From NCBI GenBank assembly GCA_947479475.1, contig CANJZW010000006.1, positions 25,394 through 89,393 on the forward strand: a DNA stretch of 64,000 nt. Direction: 5' to 3'. Source of the DNA: Chthoniobacteraceae bacterium (lineage in GTDB: Bacteria > Verrucomicrobiota > Verrucomicrobiia > Chthoniobacterales > Chthoniobacteraceae). The notes below the pieces were generated by a model. That model was not told the DNA's origin. It saw only the letters and a list, made by a program, of their open reading frames with translations, and made no database searches. Both the position numbers and the translations under genes were made by a program. Positions 55,013 to 63,827 of this stretch are shown in pieces; within the stretch, counting starts at the first letter, position 1; each line of letters begins with the position of its first letter.

Positions 55013-56539
55013 ATGGGCGGAGTCAAAAATTTGGCAGACACTCAGCAGTCACTGAATTTGCCCGCAACAAACAAAGCGGTTCAAAGCTCCGTGTGGATTC
55101 TTCTGGGTTTCGGGGCCTCGCAAGTCCTGCGATTGCTTACCAACCTCCTGCTTGCCACGTTGCTGTACCCTGGCGCCTTTGGGTTCATGGCGCTCATTGG
55201 AGCCTTCATGCAAGGGCTTCAAATGTTCTCAGACCTCGGAATCGGTCCGAGCATCATTCAAAATCACCGTGGAACCGAGCCCGCTTTTCTCCACACCGCA
55301 TGGACCCTCCAAATAATACGCGGGTTGTCTCTCTGGGTGCTGTCCTGGTTGATCGCGTTTCCATTGGCCGCATTCTATCCGTCCAACACCCCAGGTGAGC
55401 CTTCCCTTTCCTTGATCCTTCCCATCGTGGGAGCGACCGCCCTCATAAACGGGTTTATTTCGACGGCTGTTTTCACCCGTCAACGCCAACTTAATATAGG
55501 CCGGGTTGTCTCACTGGATCTCATCGCGCAGTGCGCCTCCTGCCTCTGCATGGTTGTCTGGGCGTTGTTGAAACCCGACGTTTGGGCATTGGTTGCGGGC
55601 GGCTTCGCCTTTTCATTAACCCGAGTTCTTTTAAGTCACCGGCTCAATCCACACCAGAGAGACAAGCTGCACTGGGACTCCGATTCGGCCAGAGAATTGC
55701 TTTTGTTTGGGCGGTGGATTTTTGCCAGCACCGTGGTCAGTTTCGCCGCCACCCAACTGGACCGACCGGTTCTCGCCAAACTGATCTCCATTTCGGAACT
55801 GGGCGTTTACAGCATTGCATTCACTCTCTCAGCCATTGCCATTGAGGTGGCCACCCGCCTGAGCCACTCGATTCTTTTCCCCCTGCTTTCGCAGCACAGA
55901 GAGGATTCAAAAAAAATAATCCCCCTTTGCCTGCAGGCTCGCCACCTCCTCTTATGGGCAAGCGGCGCTCTTTGCTCCGCCTTCGCAATCCTCAGTCCTT
56001 TGTTTTTTGGGCTCCTCTATGACAACCGGTACGCAGGCGCGGCAAGCCTCTCCCAGTGGCTTGGACTAAGCGTCTGGAGTTGGATTCTCCGCGCCACGAT
56101 GGACCGCATTCCCCTCGCCTTGGGGCGCCCTCGTGACCTGTTTTTTTCGAATCTCATCAATTGCTTCGGAATCGGTTTAGGAGTTCTAGGATTCACCGCA
56201 GGCCGTCTTCCCGGATTTATTCTCGGACTTTCCCTGGGCAATCTCTGCTCCCATCTTTTTCTCACCCTCCGTCTACCCTTGGGAAAGCGCGCCATGTTGA
56301 AGCAGTCCCTTGGCTTTTCCATAGGCTGGTTTGCCTACTCAATTCTGGCAATCACAGCCCTTCAGATTCTGGAACTCCCCCCCAACAGAGAAGCCGGGGC
56401 CCGCATTAACACCGACAACTTCCTACAGGTTCTTATTCACTGCCGGATTTATATCACAACGGCACTCACCTTAAGCGCAGCGCCTTTTCTCGTGTGCGCA
56501 TACGCGCTCCGACGCCAATGGAGGATGAAATTTCAATGA
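55013..56539 (+). CDS. Wzx-like oligosaccharide flippase (MOP superfamily)
   Basis: 508 residues with 12-14 hydrophobic helices. The N-terminal NKAVQSSVWILLGFGASQVLRLLTNLLLATLLYPGAFGFMALI and the early FSDLGIGPSIIQN are typical of polysaccharide_synt proteins. It would flip lipid-linked repeat units across the inner membrane before polymerisation. The ATG is preceded by gagggg. The stop overlaps the WecB-STAS gene start (ATGA). Confidence 0.9.
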   Translation: MGGVKNLADTQQSLNLPATNKAVQSSVWILLGFGASQVLRLLTNLLLATLLYPGAFGFMALIGAFMQGLQMFSDLGIGPSIIQNHRGTEPAFLHTAWTLQIIRGLSLWVLSWLIAFPLAAFYPSNTPGEPSLSLILPIVGATALINGFISTAVFTRQRQLNIGRVVSLDLIAQCASCLCMVVWALLKPDVWALVAGGFAFSLTRVLLSHRLNPHQRDKLHWDSDSARELLLFGRWIFASTVVSFAATQLDRPVLAKLISISELGVYSIAFTLSAIAIEVATRLSHSILFPLLSQHREDSKKIIPLCLQARHLLLWASGALCSAFAILSPLFFGLLYDNRYAGAASLSQWLGLSVWSWILRATMDRIPLALGRPRDLFFSNLINCFGIGLGVLGFTAGRLPGFILGLSLGNLCSHLFLTLRLPLGKRAMLKQSLGFSIGWFAYSILAITALQILELPPNREAGARINTDNFLQVLIHCRIYITTALTLSAAPFLVCAYALRRQWRMKFQ

Positions 56540-57693
56540 ATACTTGGAACGTGTCTCCACCGCTCGCGCATTCGTCGGAGGCCGTCGTGCTGTTTGGGAT
56601 CTTGTTTCACAACGTCACGTTCGATGACGCTATTGCGTGGGCAGTGGCTCGCATGCACTCCGGAAAACCGGCAGTCATTGCCACCGTAAACGTAGATTTC
56701 ATGATGCAGGCATGGGCCGACAAAGAACTGCACGAGACCCTTCTTGAGGCAGATCTCGTTCTTGCAGATGGGGCCCCGATCGTTTGGCTCTCTAAAAAAT
56801 TCGGAGCCGGCCTCAAGCAGCGCGTCACGGGAAGTGATTTAACCCCTCTGCTCGCCAAGGAATGCGCCCGCGAAGATTTCAAGATTTTCCTCTTGGGGGG
56901 TGCTCCAGGAGTGGCTGAAAAAGCAGGAGAAGTTTTACGCAACCAAACCCCGGGTCTCCGCATCGCCGGGACCCACTCGCCCCCCGTTTGCATGCTGTCA
57001 GAAATGAACCACGAAGACATTCTTCAGCAACTCAACGACGTTGAACCTCACCTTCTTTTGGTCGCATTCGGAGCGCCCAAACAGGAAAAATTTATTCGAA
57101 GGAACCTTCCGTTCTGGAGGGTTCCAATCGCCATCGGCGTCGGAGGAACCCTTGATTTCCTTGCGGGAGTGCAATGGAGGGCGCCCCAGATCATCCAGAA
57201 AATGGGCCTCGAATGGTTGTGGCGACTGAGCACCGATCCCAGACGCCTTCTGCGACGCTACTATGGAAACGCCCTTTTTTTGGCATCCGCCCTGATCCGC
57301 CTGCTGTTCCTTCGTGCCCATTGCAAATTTAAGAGCCCTAGGCGGCCATTTTGCTCTAAACGTTTGAGCTACCTTTTTAAAAGCGCTCCGGCTCAACTTC
57401 TGGAGTTACAAGATCTCGCGCTGCTTAGCCCCCCGATGGAGCGCGGTCATTGGGCGGTCATTAATCTCAGTTCGCGAAGCTGGCTGGACAGCCGCGAACT
57501 GGCCATGCTTGTTCTTTCCGCTCGTGCTTTCAAAAAAGCGGGAGGGGAGTTCTCTGTTCTTTGCCCCTCAGGTCCCCTTCAAAAAATGCTGCGTTCCTGC
57601 CATCTGGACCGCTTCATCCATCTCTTTCCGGACGCTCAAACAGCTTTAAACAGAATCAACGAGGCCGTTCCAGAAACCGCGGATTGCCTTTAA
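56536..57693 (+). CDS. WecB/TagA/CpsF glycosyltransferase fused to a C-terminal STAS-like domain
   Basis: 385 residues from the ATG at 56536 (ATGA with the flippase stop). Residues 15-260 show the WecB/TagA family: VIATVNVDFMMQAW, LADGAPIVWLSK, RVTGSDLTPLL, LLVAFGAPKQEKFI, GVGGTLDFLAG and APQIIQKMGLEWLWRL. Such enzymes add ManNAc-type or other sugars to lipid-linked GlcNAc. From about 285 to 378 follows GHWAVINLSSRSWLDSRELA, the STAS/anti-anti-sigma-like fold. A fusion of a transferase with a regulatory-type domain is notable; its function is unknown. Confidence 0.88.
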   Translation: MNTWNVSPPLAHSSEAVVLFGILFHNVTFDDAIAWAVARMHSGKPAVIATVNVDFMMQAWADKELHETLLEADLVLADGAPIVWLSKKFGAGLKQRVTGSDLTPLLAKECAREDFKIFLLGGAPGVAEKAGEVLRNQTPGLRIAGTHSPPVCMLSEMNHEDILQQLNDVEPHLLLVAFGAPKQEKFIRRNLPFWRVPIAIGVGGTLDFLAGVQWRAPQIIQKMGLEWLWRLSTDPRRLLRRYYGNALFLASALIRLLFLRAHCKFKSPRRPFCSKRLSYLFKSAPAQLLELQDLALLSPPMERGHWAVINLSSRSWLDSRELAMLVLSARAFKKAGGEFSVLCPSGPLQKMLRSCHLDRFIHLFPDAQTALNRINEAVPETADCL

Positions 57694-57888
57694 CCCCACT
57701 TATTGAGTTTCGCGAAACAGGGTTACCTTCACACCCACGCATCCGGAGATCGGTGAGCGTCACTCTATTCTTCGAGCCTCAATAGACTTGGATGCGGAAC
57801 ATCATCTACAGCGTTCGACCGGGAGCGAGTCTGCACCCGTAGGAGAACAGCGTTCACTAGGAGATTGTATTCGCCGTGCCTCGTGAAA
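57694..57888. other. Short convergent intergenic region
   Basis: 195 bp between the convergent WecB-STAS and UbiA genes. It contains a 12-bp palindrome gtttcgcgaaac (57707-57718) that could be the core of a terminator for the plus-strand operon but has no T-run. Confidence 0.5.
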
Positions 57889-59367
57889 TCAGACTGCCGC
57901 AGTGACAATCAGCACCGATGCCACCCCGGATGCCAGGCTAACGACATCGGTCGCGGCAAACACCACCGGGTCATCCGCAAGCGTCCGCCGGCCCGCGAGA
58001 AACCACATCCGTGTGATCCAGTAAAGAAATAGCGGGCACAAGAGCCAAAGCAGGGCTGGAGTTTTGTAGTACGCCGTTACGGCCGTGCTGTTGATGTACA
58101 GGCAGAGCACCATCACAGCCAGATACCCGCTTGCGGGGCCTACGCTTCCAACAAGTGCGCTATCCTCCGCGAGATAATTTCGACCGGAGATCTGCCTGAG
58201 ATTGCGGTCCGATAATTGAAGCAATTCAGAATATCGCTTCAGGTAGGCGAGACTCAGAAAAAAGAAGAGCGCGAAGGCAATAAGCCAGGGAGAAATGTTT
58301 ACGCCAGTGGCCGCCCCTCCTGAGATCAGACGCAGAGTATAAAGCCCCGAGAGTACGAAGACATCTTGGAGTAGCCGGCGCTTAAAAAAGAGGGAATAGG
58401 CCGTGGTCAGGACGATATAGAGCACGAGCATTGCTGAAAAACTCACTGGTAAAAAGCTCGTGGAGATTCCCAGTGCACCCGCCAGAAGGGTCCCGCTCAC
58501 AACAATTCCTGCGGGTATCGAGGCCGCGCCAGAGGCAAACGGGCGTTTCCGTTTCCGGGGATGCAACCGGTCCCCCTCAATGTCCAGCAGATCATTGAGG
58601 ATATAAATCGCCGACGCACACATCGAAAATAGTACGGTCGCCAACAGAGTGGAAGCCAACAAGGAGAGGTTGTTTAATTTGTGGGCCGCAAACAGAGGAA
58701 CCAGAAGCAGAATGTTTTTTACCCACTGGTTGGGCCTCAACGCCCGAATCAGCGCAAAAAAATCTCGTCTTCGTTCACGGAACACCTGCCTGGGACGACA
58801 CACCCGATTAGCTGCGCGTAGTAAGCGTTCACTGGAAGCGACGACGTAGGCATCACTCGCCTTCGACCATACCTGAAGGTCTATAAAAGCATCTCCAACG
58901 TACCCGAATCGGCCGCCGCCGTTGTGGGTGAGAATTGCCTTCAATTTGCGGGCTCCAGCCATATTGCGCGCTCCGTCGCTGGCGATGACTGCACTAAAAA
59001 TACCGAGGTGCTCCGCAACGCAATTCGCAACCCGCCGGTCTCCCGCCGTGGCAAGGACCAACTCCCGCCCGCGTGCTGATTCGCGATGTAACAAGTCTAA
59101 AACTCCCTGCCGATAAGGCAAGGCCGCTGGGTTTGGCAAACAGCGCAAAGCGAGCTGTCGTTTCAGATTGGCTTTCCCTTGCATCAACCAAACGAGAATG
59201 CGCCAACTCTCAAGCGGATGTGTCGCCACAAAAAGCAACGCCGTTTCCCACAGGAGATCAGAGGCCACCAGGGTGCCATCGAGATCAACATAAAGGGCTC
59301 CCTCGCCCTGCAGTACCTCAGACCCTTTCGCAACCGGGGCCGGGTTAGGTGTGCTTGGATTGCTCAT
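57889..59367 (-). CDS. HAD hydrolase-UbiA prenyltransferase fusion
   Basis: 492 residues. The first 200 form a HAD domain with YVDLDGTLV (D28, D30), a later VLATAGDRRVANCV and GYVGDAFIDLQV as the acidic motif. From about 205 a UbiA membrane domain begins (LRPNQWVKNILLLVPLFAA) with the prenyl-diphosphate motif NDLLDIEGD (N258, D262, D266). The architecture resembles decaprenyl-phosphate phosphoribosyltransferase-like proteins that attach a phosphosugar to a polyprenyl phosphate and then dephosphorylate it. In this locus it may supply a polyprenyl-linked sugar; this is inference. Confidence 0.88.
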   Translation of the reverse strand: MSNPSTPNPAPVAKGSEVLQGEGALYVDLDGTLVASDLLWETALLFVATHPLESWRILVWLMQGKANLKRQLALRCLPNPAALPYRQGVLDLLHRESARGRELVLATAGDRRVANCVAEHLGIFSAVIASDGARNMAGARKLKAILTHNGGGRFGYVGDAFIDLQVWSKASDAYVVASSERLLRAANRVCRPRQVFRERRRDFFALIRALRPNQWVKNILLLVPLFAAHKLNNLSLLASTLLATVLFSMCASAIYILNDLLDIEGDRLHPRKRKRPFASGAASIPAGIVVSGTLLAGALGISTSFLPVSFSAMLVLYIVLTTAYSLFFKRRLLQDVFVLSGLYTLRLISGGAATGVNISPWLIAFALFFFLSLAYLKRYSELLQLSDRNLRQISGRNYLAEDSALVGSVGPASGYLAVMVLCLYINSTAVTAYYKTPALLWLLCPLFLYWITRMWFLAGRRTLADDPVVFAATDVVSLASGVASVLIVTAAV

Positions 59368-59919
59368 TGTGTGTTAAAGTTTCCCCTCAAATCCTCTGAA
59401 CCGCGGCATGCGGGTCCCGTTTGCCACGCTTGAACCCTCGGGCCTCACCCAGCGCCCCAGAACCGGCCCCCCCAGAACCGGCGCCTGCCAGCAAAGCCTC
59501 CCGCGAAGGCAAAGCTGCTTTAACTCCGCCGAGCCCTTTCTGTGCATTCGCCGCCACCCCCTGCACCGCCCGACGAACTCCTTCTAGTCCCTCCCCTGTG
59601 TTGGCTCGGGTCGCCGATCCACAGAACGACCCCTCAATATTTTAATCGCCGTATTTACACCCTGTGGCCGTGTACAAACCCCTAAAGCAAACCTACCACA
59701 GCACAAAAAACCGCGCGGCGCAGCCAGTCTGGTAATTTGGCACCGATTGGCTTCACCGCGACGACCGACTGAGGTTCGTCCGGCAACGAAATCATCATCC
59801 CGTTGGGGCGGCGCTGCCGGCACTCTTCGAGCAAGCCTGCAAATTCGCAGCAAGTCCGCCTTTCGTTGGTTTATCCCAAGCTCTCGCATCGGAACAAAAA
59901 TGCCTCTAGAGTGGTAGGA
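59368..59919. other. Long intergenic region between divergent genes
   Basis: 552 bp without a gene I can support. It is C-rich on the plus strand from 59430 to 59600 and contains two short frames (59421-59645 plus, 59584-59889 minus) that have proline/arginine-rich composition and no family. The promoters of the HAD-UbiA and kinase-like genes should lie here, but no clear boxes were found. It could hide a small RNA or a decayed gene. Confidence 0.5.
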
Positions 59920-60723
59920 ATGAGCCCCGATGGATTAATCGCCGTTTCCCCGCGCCACTCTGTCCGACTGGCGCAGGAGTACCATCATCTAGTAAAGCAT
60001 CCTCCTGGAAATGATTTCGTGGTGCGAACCCTCGCCCATCGCAAGGCGGGTGGAATGCCACTGATGGCGGCGGAACTGGTGATCGCTGGTACAGAGACGC
60101 GTAAAAACCACCCCCTCACAGAGGTTTATCCGCTGCATTTCCGAAAAACCTACTTTCCAGCAAGCCTCCACGGCGACCCCCAAATCGAATTTGAGCGTCA
60201 GAGGCGGGCCTCGGAATTGCTCCCTGTGCCGCCCCCGATCGGGTGGTCGCCCCTAACCTTTAGAAGCTGTTTTCTGCCGGGAAAACCCTACAACCGAATC
60301 TCTCCTTTCGGAGTCGATCCGGACGAGGCCAACATTCAAGTCGCTCTCGAACTTGAAATTGCGGCTGCCGCCGGTCTCTGGTACTTGCTTGGACAGGCCT
60401 TCGCCCACATATCGACCCTCCATAAATCGGGATTCATCCACGGCGATATGGAGTTACATAATTTAATTGTGTGTCCATCCCCCTTGGAAACCCACCTCAT
60501 TGACTTCGAAAACGCAAGAAACCGGGACGAACTCGGCGAGGCGCTCTGGATCAAGGGCTGCGCCAGCGACCTGCGCATGGTACTGAGAGAGGCCGTCTAC
60601 CTTCAGTGCCGACTCGGAGATCAGCACTGTTCCATGGCGGAGGCCTCAAAAGCCGAACTCGATGGCCTGTTCAGCACGCCAAACCGATTCCGACGGGCTA
60701 TTCAAAGACAGGCCGGACTGTAA
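59920..60723 (+). CDS. Small kinase-fold protein (RIO/LPS-kinase-like)
   Basis: 267 residues from the ATG at 59920, preceded by gtaggaa; an upstream extension of 39 codons is not conserved. The catalytic loop HGDMELHN (H174, D176, N181) and DFE (195-197) metal motif define a protein-kinase-like fold of the Kdo-kinase/RIO type; the N-terminal lobe is less typical (a lysine in HFRKTYF near 76 may be the ATP-binding one). It could phosphorylate a sugar or a lipid-linked saccharide in the surface polysaccharide pathway. It is not a classical serine/threonine kinase. Confidence 0.78.
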   Translation: MSPDGLIAVSPRHSVRLAQEYHHLVKHPPGNDFVVRTLAHRKAGGMPLMAAELVIAGTETRKNHPLTEVYPLHFRKTYFPASLHGDPQIEFERQRRASELLPVPPPIGWSPLTFRSCFLPGKPYNRISPFGVDPDEANIQVALELEIAAAAGLWYLLGQAFAHISTLHKSGFIHGDMELHNLIVCPSPLETHLIDFENARNRDELGEALWIKGCASDLRMVLREAVYLQCRLGDQHCSMAEASKAELDGLFSTPNRFRRAIQRQAGL

Positions 60724-60734
60724 TCCCCTCCATA

Positions 60735-60762
60735 CGGCGCGCTCGAGTTTGCCCGCGCGCCG
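60735..60762 (+). terminator. GC-rich hairpin after the kinase-like gene
   Basis: The arms cggcgcgc (60735-60742) and gcgcgccg (60755-60762) form an 8-bp stem with a 12-nt loop, 11 nt after the stop. No T-run follows, so terminator activity is uncertain. Confidence 0.4.
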
Positions 60763-60838
60763 CCATAACAACTTGAAAACCACAGGCTGAGTTCCCTTGC
60801 GTTAATGCTCTCTGACATTAAAGTTAATCCTCTGCTCC

Positions 60839-61813
60839 ATGAAAGTGACGCTCCGCAATTTTATCTTCACAGCCGCAGCCTTCAGCGCCGCGTTTTATTC
60901 TAACGCAACCCTCTTTGCTGGAGATATTTCAGCAGAAGCCTACATCGTTATCGACCATCATAGCGGCCACGTGCTCAAAGAGTTCAACTCCAATAAAAAA
61001 CTCCAGGTCGCCAGCCTTACCAAAATCGCGACGGCCGCCGTCGTCCTCGATTGGGCAGGCTCCACGGGCCAAAATCTCGAACAGCTTGCAACCGTGCCGG
61101 CCTTCCGGCCCGAGCTGGCAGGTGGGCAAGGCATCCAATGGGCGCCGGGGGACCGCGCCACACTGAAGGAGCTTCTGTACGCCACCCTCCTTCAATCAGA
61201 CAATATCGCTGCAGAAACCCTCGCATCACACGTCGGACGCTTGCTTTCGGGAGGAAACGACCCCGAACTACATAGCATTTCGTTTGTGGCCCAAATGAAT
61301 GCGTTGGCTCGCAAACTTGACATGCCTAACACACGCTTCCTCAATCCGCACGGCCTGGAAACGTTGGAACGCAAACTGCCTTATTCCAGCGCGGAGGACA
61401 TCGCCAAGCTCAGCGCCTACGCCATGAGCAATCCCGGCTTTTTATTCATTGTCTCCCAGCGCGAACGCCGCATCACTGTCCAGCGCGGCGATGGCTCGAA
61501 GAGTCAGTACAAGCTACTGAACACAAATCAACTGATTGGGAAAAACTCGATCGACGGCCTGAAAACCGGCACCACCAAACGCGCTGGTGAATGTCTGGCG
61601 ATCTCGGCCGCCCGCTCCCCGGAAGTCCGCAAGGAAGGTGATAACTTTTACGTCACCCCACGCCGTTTGGAGGTCGTCGTGCTGGGTTCCTCCAACCGCT
61701 TTAACGAGGCGCAGGAACTCTTGCAAGAGGGTTGGGCCGAACACGAGTCCTGGCTGGCTGCAGGCCGCCCCGAAACACCCCGGCCGCAAAGACGCGGCAT
61801 CGTTGGCAACTAA
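60839..61813 (+). CDS. D-alanyl-D-alanine carboxypeptidase (PBP5/6-like)
   Basis: 324 residues with a signal peptide (about 5-28, ending TLFAGD). The serine active-site set of S11 peptidases is complete: SLTK (S59, K62), SDN (120-122) and KTG (242-244). It trims the terminal D-Ala of peptidoglycan side chains in the periplasm. The C-terminal membrane-anchoring helix of PBP5 is missing, so it may be soluble. Its placement within the polysaccharide region may be accidental. Confidence 0.93.
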   Translation: MKVTLRNFIFTAAAFSAAFYSNATLFAGDISAEAYIVIDHHSGHVLKEFNSNKKLQVASLTKIATAAVVLDWAGSTGQNLEQLATVPAFRPELAGGQGIQWAPGDRATLKELLYATLLQSDNIAAETLASHVGRLLSGGNDPELHSISFVAQMNALARKLDMPNTRFLNPHGLETLERKLPYSSAEDIAKLSAYAMSNPGFLFIVSQRERRITVQRGDGSKSQYKLLNTNQLIGKNSIDGLKTGTTKRAGECLAISAARSPEVRKEGDNFYVTPRRLEVVVLGSSNRFNEAQELLQEGWAEHESWLAAGRPETPRPQRRGIVGN

Positions 61814-61824
61814 TCTAATTTGCG

Positions 61825-63054
61825 TCAGACCAAGGTTTGGCCTCTTTGCACGAGTTCCCCTTTGTAGAAATCCCGGTTCTCCCCGGAAGGGGCAACTGCA
61901 TTGCGTTCAAGTCGATGGAATTTACCGCCGGCCTCTACCCCGTTCAATACAGTGCGGAGCGTGTGCGCCGCCTGTGCCACATCGCTCTCAGAGTACTGAA
62001 AGTGAATAGGCAGGGTCAGGGACCGGTTGCCAAAATCGACCGTCTGCGGGTTCTGCGACTGCGGCAGTGACCAGATCAAAGAAGGATAAAGACGCTGCTC
62101 AATAAGCGCAGCCCTAACCCGGTCTCGCAGGGTGGTTGACTCAAACACGAGAACCAATGCAAAAGGCGTGCATCCCGGAGGCAGGCCATCCACTGGAGAA
62201 TGCTGTTTTAAGAGCGGAGCGTGTTCGAACAGAGCCGTGAAATTTTTCCGCCGTCGTTCTGCCAAAGCCAAAGGACACAGAAGCTGCAGCATTGTTGACG
62301 CAAGCGGGTGCATTCCACCCGGTGAGCCGGTTCCAAGCAGGGCCTCACCCCGCACTAACAATTCCCTGAACACTTTTTGTGGAAAGGGAACACCAGCTCG
62401 ATAATGCTGTTTCAGCGTCATTCCGGCTATTTTAAGACCGGCGGCCCGCAGGTGTAAATCGGTGGCCTCCCCCGGGATTGGAAGTTCCTGCGCGGAGGGG
62501 GACCAGAGCCAACCTCCGTCCGGGAGCGGCAACGTCTTGCGCAGAGATGCCACACAATACGCCGCGCGACTCCCTATCGCCCAAGGTCCTGAGGGATCAT
62601 GGCTATGGTCTTCGATGACGTCGCAGTCCAGATGTGCGGCCCAAGAAATGGCCTCAGCGCCGCGCCAGCCGAAAAAATTCATCCGGAGGACTACGTCGCC
62701 AGGTTCCAAATGCGTCGGCAACCCTGCGGGCCCCGAGAGGGGGGTGTCCACATAACGTGGGCAATTCCAACCGGCCTGCTCAATGGTGTCCATCACCCGG
62801 GGACAGAAATAGCTTGGCGTCCATAAACGCCTCCAACCCCTTGTCGCCCTCCCGTGTTCTAGAAGCCCCAGCATCGCAGCGCGACCGGTCCCAAAAAACA
62901 CCCCTTTGCGAAAATAAGACCCCCTCCCAAATGGGGGCATCAAAGCGCTGATTTCCAGAGGCTGAGGCCATGGAAAATCACCGCCAAACTCCCAAAAAAT
63001 ATTGCTCGCCATCATTTTCGCCAGAAGTTGAAGCCTTCTCACAAAACCACTCAA
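61825..63054 (-). CDS. DegT/DnrJ-like PLP-dependent aminotransferase-fold protein
   Basis: 409 residues from a TTG at 63054 that overlaps the upstream stop (TTGA); ATG codons at 63015 and 63012 are possible starts. In TTG numbering, the motif DCDVIEDHSHDPSG (D149) and SLRKTLPLPDGGW (K173) are where the PLP-contacting aspartate and lysine of DegT-type sugar aminotransferases fall. The rest has diverged. Paired with a formyltransferase it could make an N-formylated amino sugar. Similarity to the fold is moderate, so substrate remains open. Confidence 0.68.
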   Translation of the reverse strand: MSGFVRRLQLLAKMMASNIFWEFGGDFPWPQPLEISALMPPFGRGSYFRKGVFFGTGRAAMLGLLEHGRATRGWRRLWTPSYFCPRVMDTIEQAGWNCPRYVDTPLSGPAGLPTHLEPGDVVLRMNFFGWRGAEAISWAAHLDCDVIEDHSHDPSGPWAIGSRAAYCVASLRKTLPLPDGGWLWSPSAQELPIPGEATDLHLRAAGLKIAGMTLKQHYRAGVPFPQKVFRELLVRGEALLGTGSPGGMHPLASTMLQLLCPLALAERRRKNFTALFEHAPLLKQHSPVDGLPPGCTPFALVLVFESTTLRDRVRAALIEQRLYPSLIWSLPQSQNPQTVDFGNRSLTLPIHFQYSESDVAQAAHTLRTVLNGVEAGGKFHRLERNAVAPSGENRDFYKGELVQRGQTLV

Positions 63055-63827
63055 ACCTGAGAAAACTTCGATACGCGGATCAACGACTGGCGAGAGCGAA
63101 CCACCAGAGCGTCCTCGTATTTAAAAACAATACTTCCGGGGGCGTGATCCAAATAGAGAGCGTTCAAAAGCGGATTAATCAGCGCCTGAGCCTCAAACAG
63201 GTTGTATGAACGCCCGCCAAGGTTGCAGCGCGCCCCCTGCGAGCTAATGCCAAAAGCGCGAATCCGCCTCAGTATTTCCGCATCGTCCATCACTTCAAAA
63301 TCAACGCGCATATCCTCAGGCGTACGGCGATAATAACTGACCCCTTCGCCCTGCGGTTCGCCTCCATATTTAAACCCGTTTTCGAATATTTTTTGAATAC
63401 CCCCGGAAAAAGCGCGGGCCTCTGTTCTGAAAAGCAAATGGTACAAAAGCCCCAAATCCAGGTCCGGCGTGATTGGAAACCTCTCTTGGTGAATCACCAC
63501 CCCGCGGTCCACGCGATCCACCATTTCGTGAAGGGTAGCCCCCGCTTCTTTTGCCCCTTTGAGTAAAACTCCATTGGCAGGGTGGTACCCCCGGAATTCA
63601 GGCAGGAGCGAAGGATGAACGTTAATAAAAAGTTGATGCGATTTTATCAGTTTAGATACCGGCACAATGACGGGGCACCCGTTTGAAACGAAGAGGTCGA
63701 ATTCCATCCCCGCCAATTCATCAAGGAACTCGCTTTTCCCCCCGGGCCGGATGAGGGAGTGCGGCACGCCTTCAATCCCCCGTTCCAACGCACTGTCTTT
63801 GACGGCAAAAACGTGCTGTAAACGCAA
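63051..63827 (-). CDS. Formyltransferase-family protein, start uncertain
   Basis: 258 residues from a TTG at 63827. The catalytic triad of formyl transferases is visible: FINVHPSLLPEFRG (N69, H71) and VDRGVVIHQ (D107). The frame stays open to a stop at about 63954 with protein-like sequence (TGRITPLSYRPPHEEIRK) but no good ATG or GTG, so the first Rossmann strand is missing. The gene may be 5'-truncated, frameshifted, or start at an unusual codon. It probably uses N10-formyl-tetrahydrofolate to formylate an amino sugar made by the neighbour. Confidence 0.72.
   Translation of the reverse strand: MRLQHVFAVKDSALERGIEGVPHSLIRPGGKSEFLDELAGMEFDLFVSNGCPVIVPVSKLIKSHQLFINVHPSLLPEFRGYHPANGVLLKGAKEAGATLHEMVDRVDRGVVIHQERFPITPDLDLGLLYHLLFRTEARAFSGGIQKIFENGFKYGGEPQGEGVSYYRRTPEDMRVDFEVMDDAEILRRIRAFGISSQGARCNLGGRSYNLFEAQALINPLLNALYLDHAPGSIVFKYEDALVVRSRQSLIRVSKFSQV

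Noticed and set aside
59584..59889. 101-codon minus-strand frame
   Set aside because: Arginine-rich composition typical of chance frames in C-rich DNA; no family, no ribosome site.
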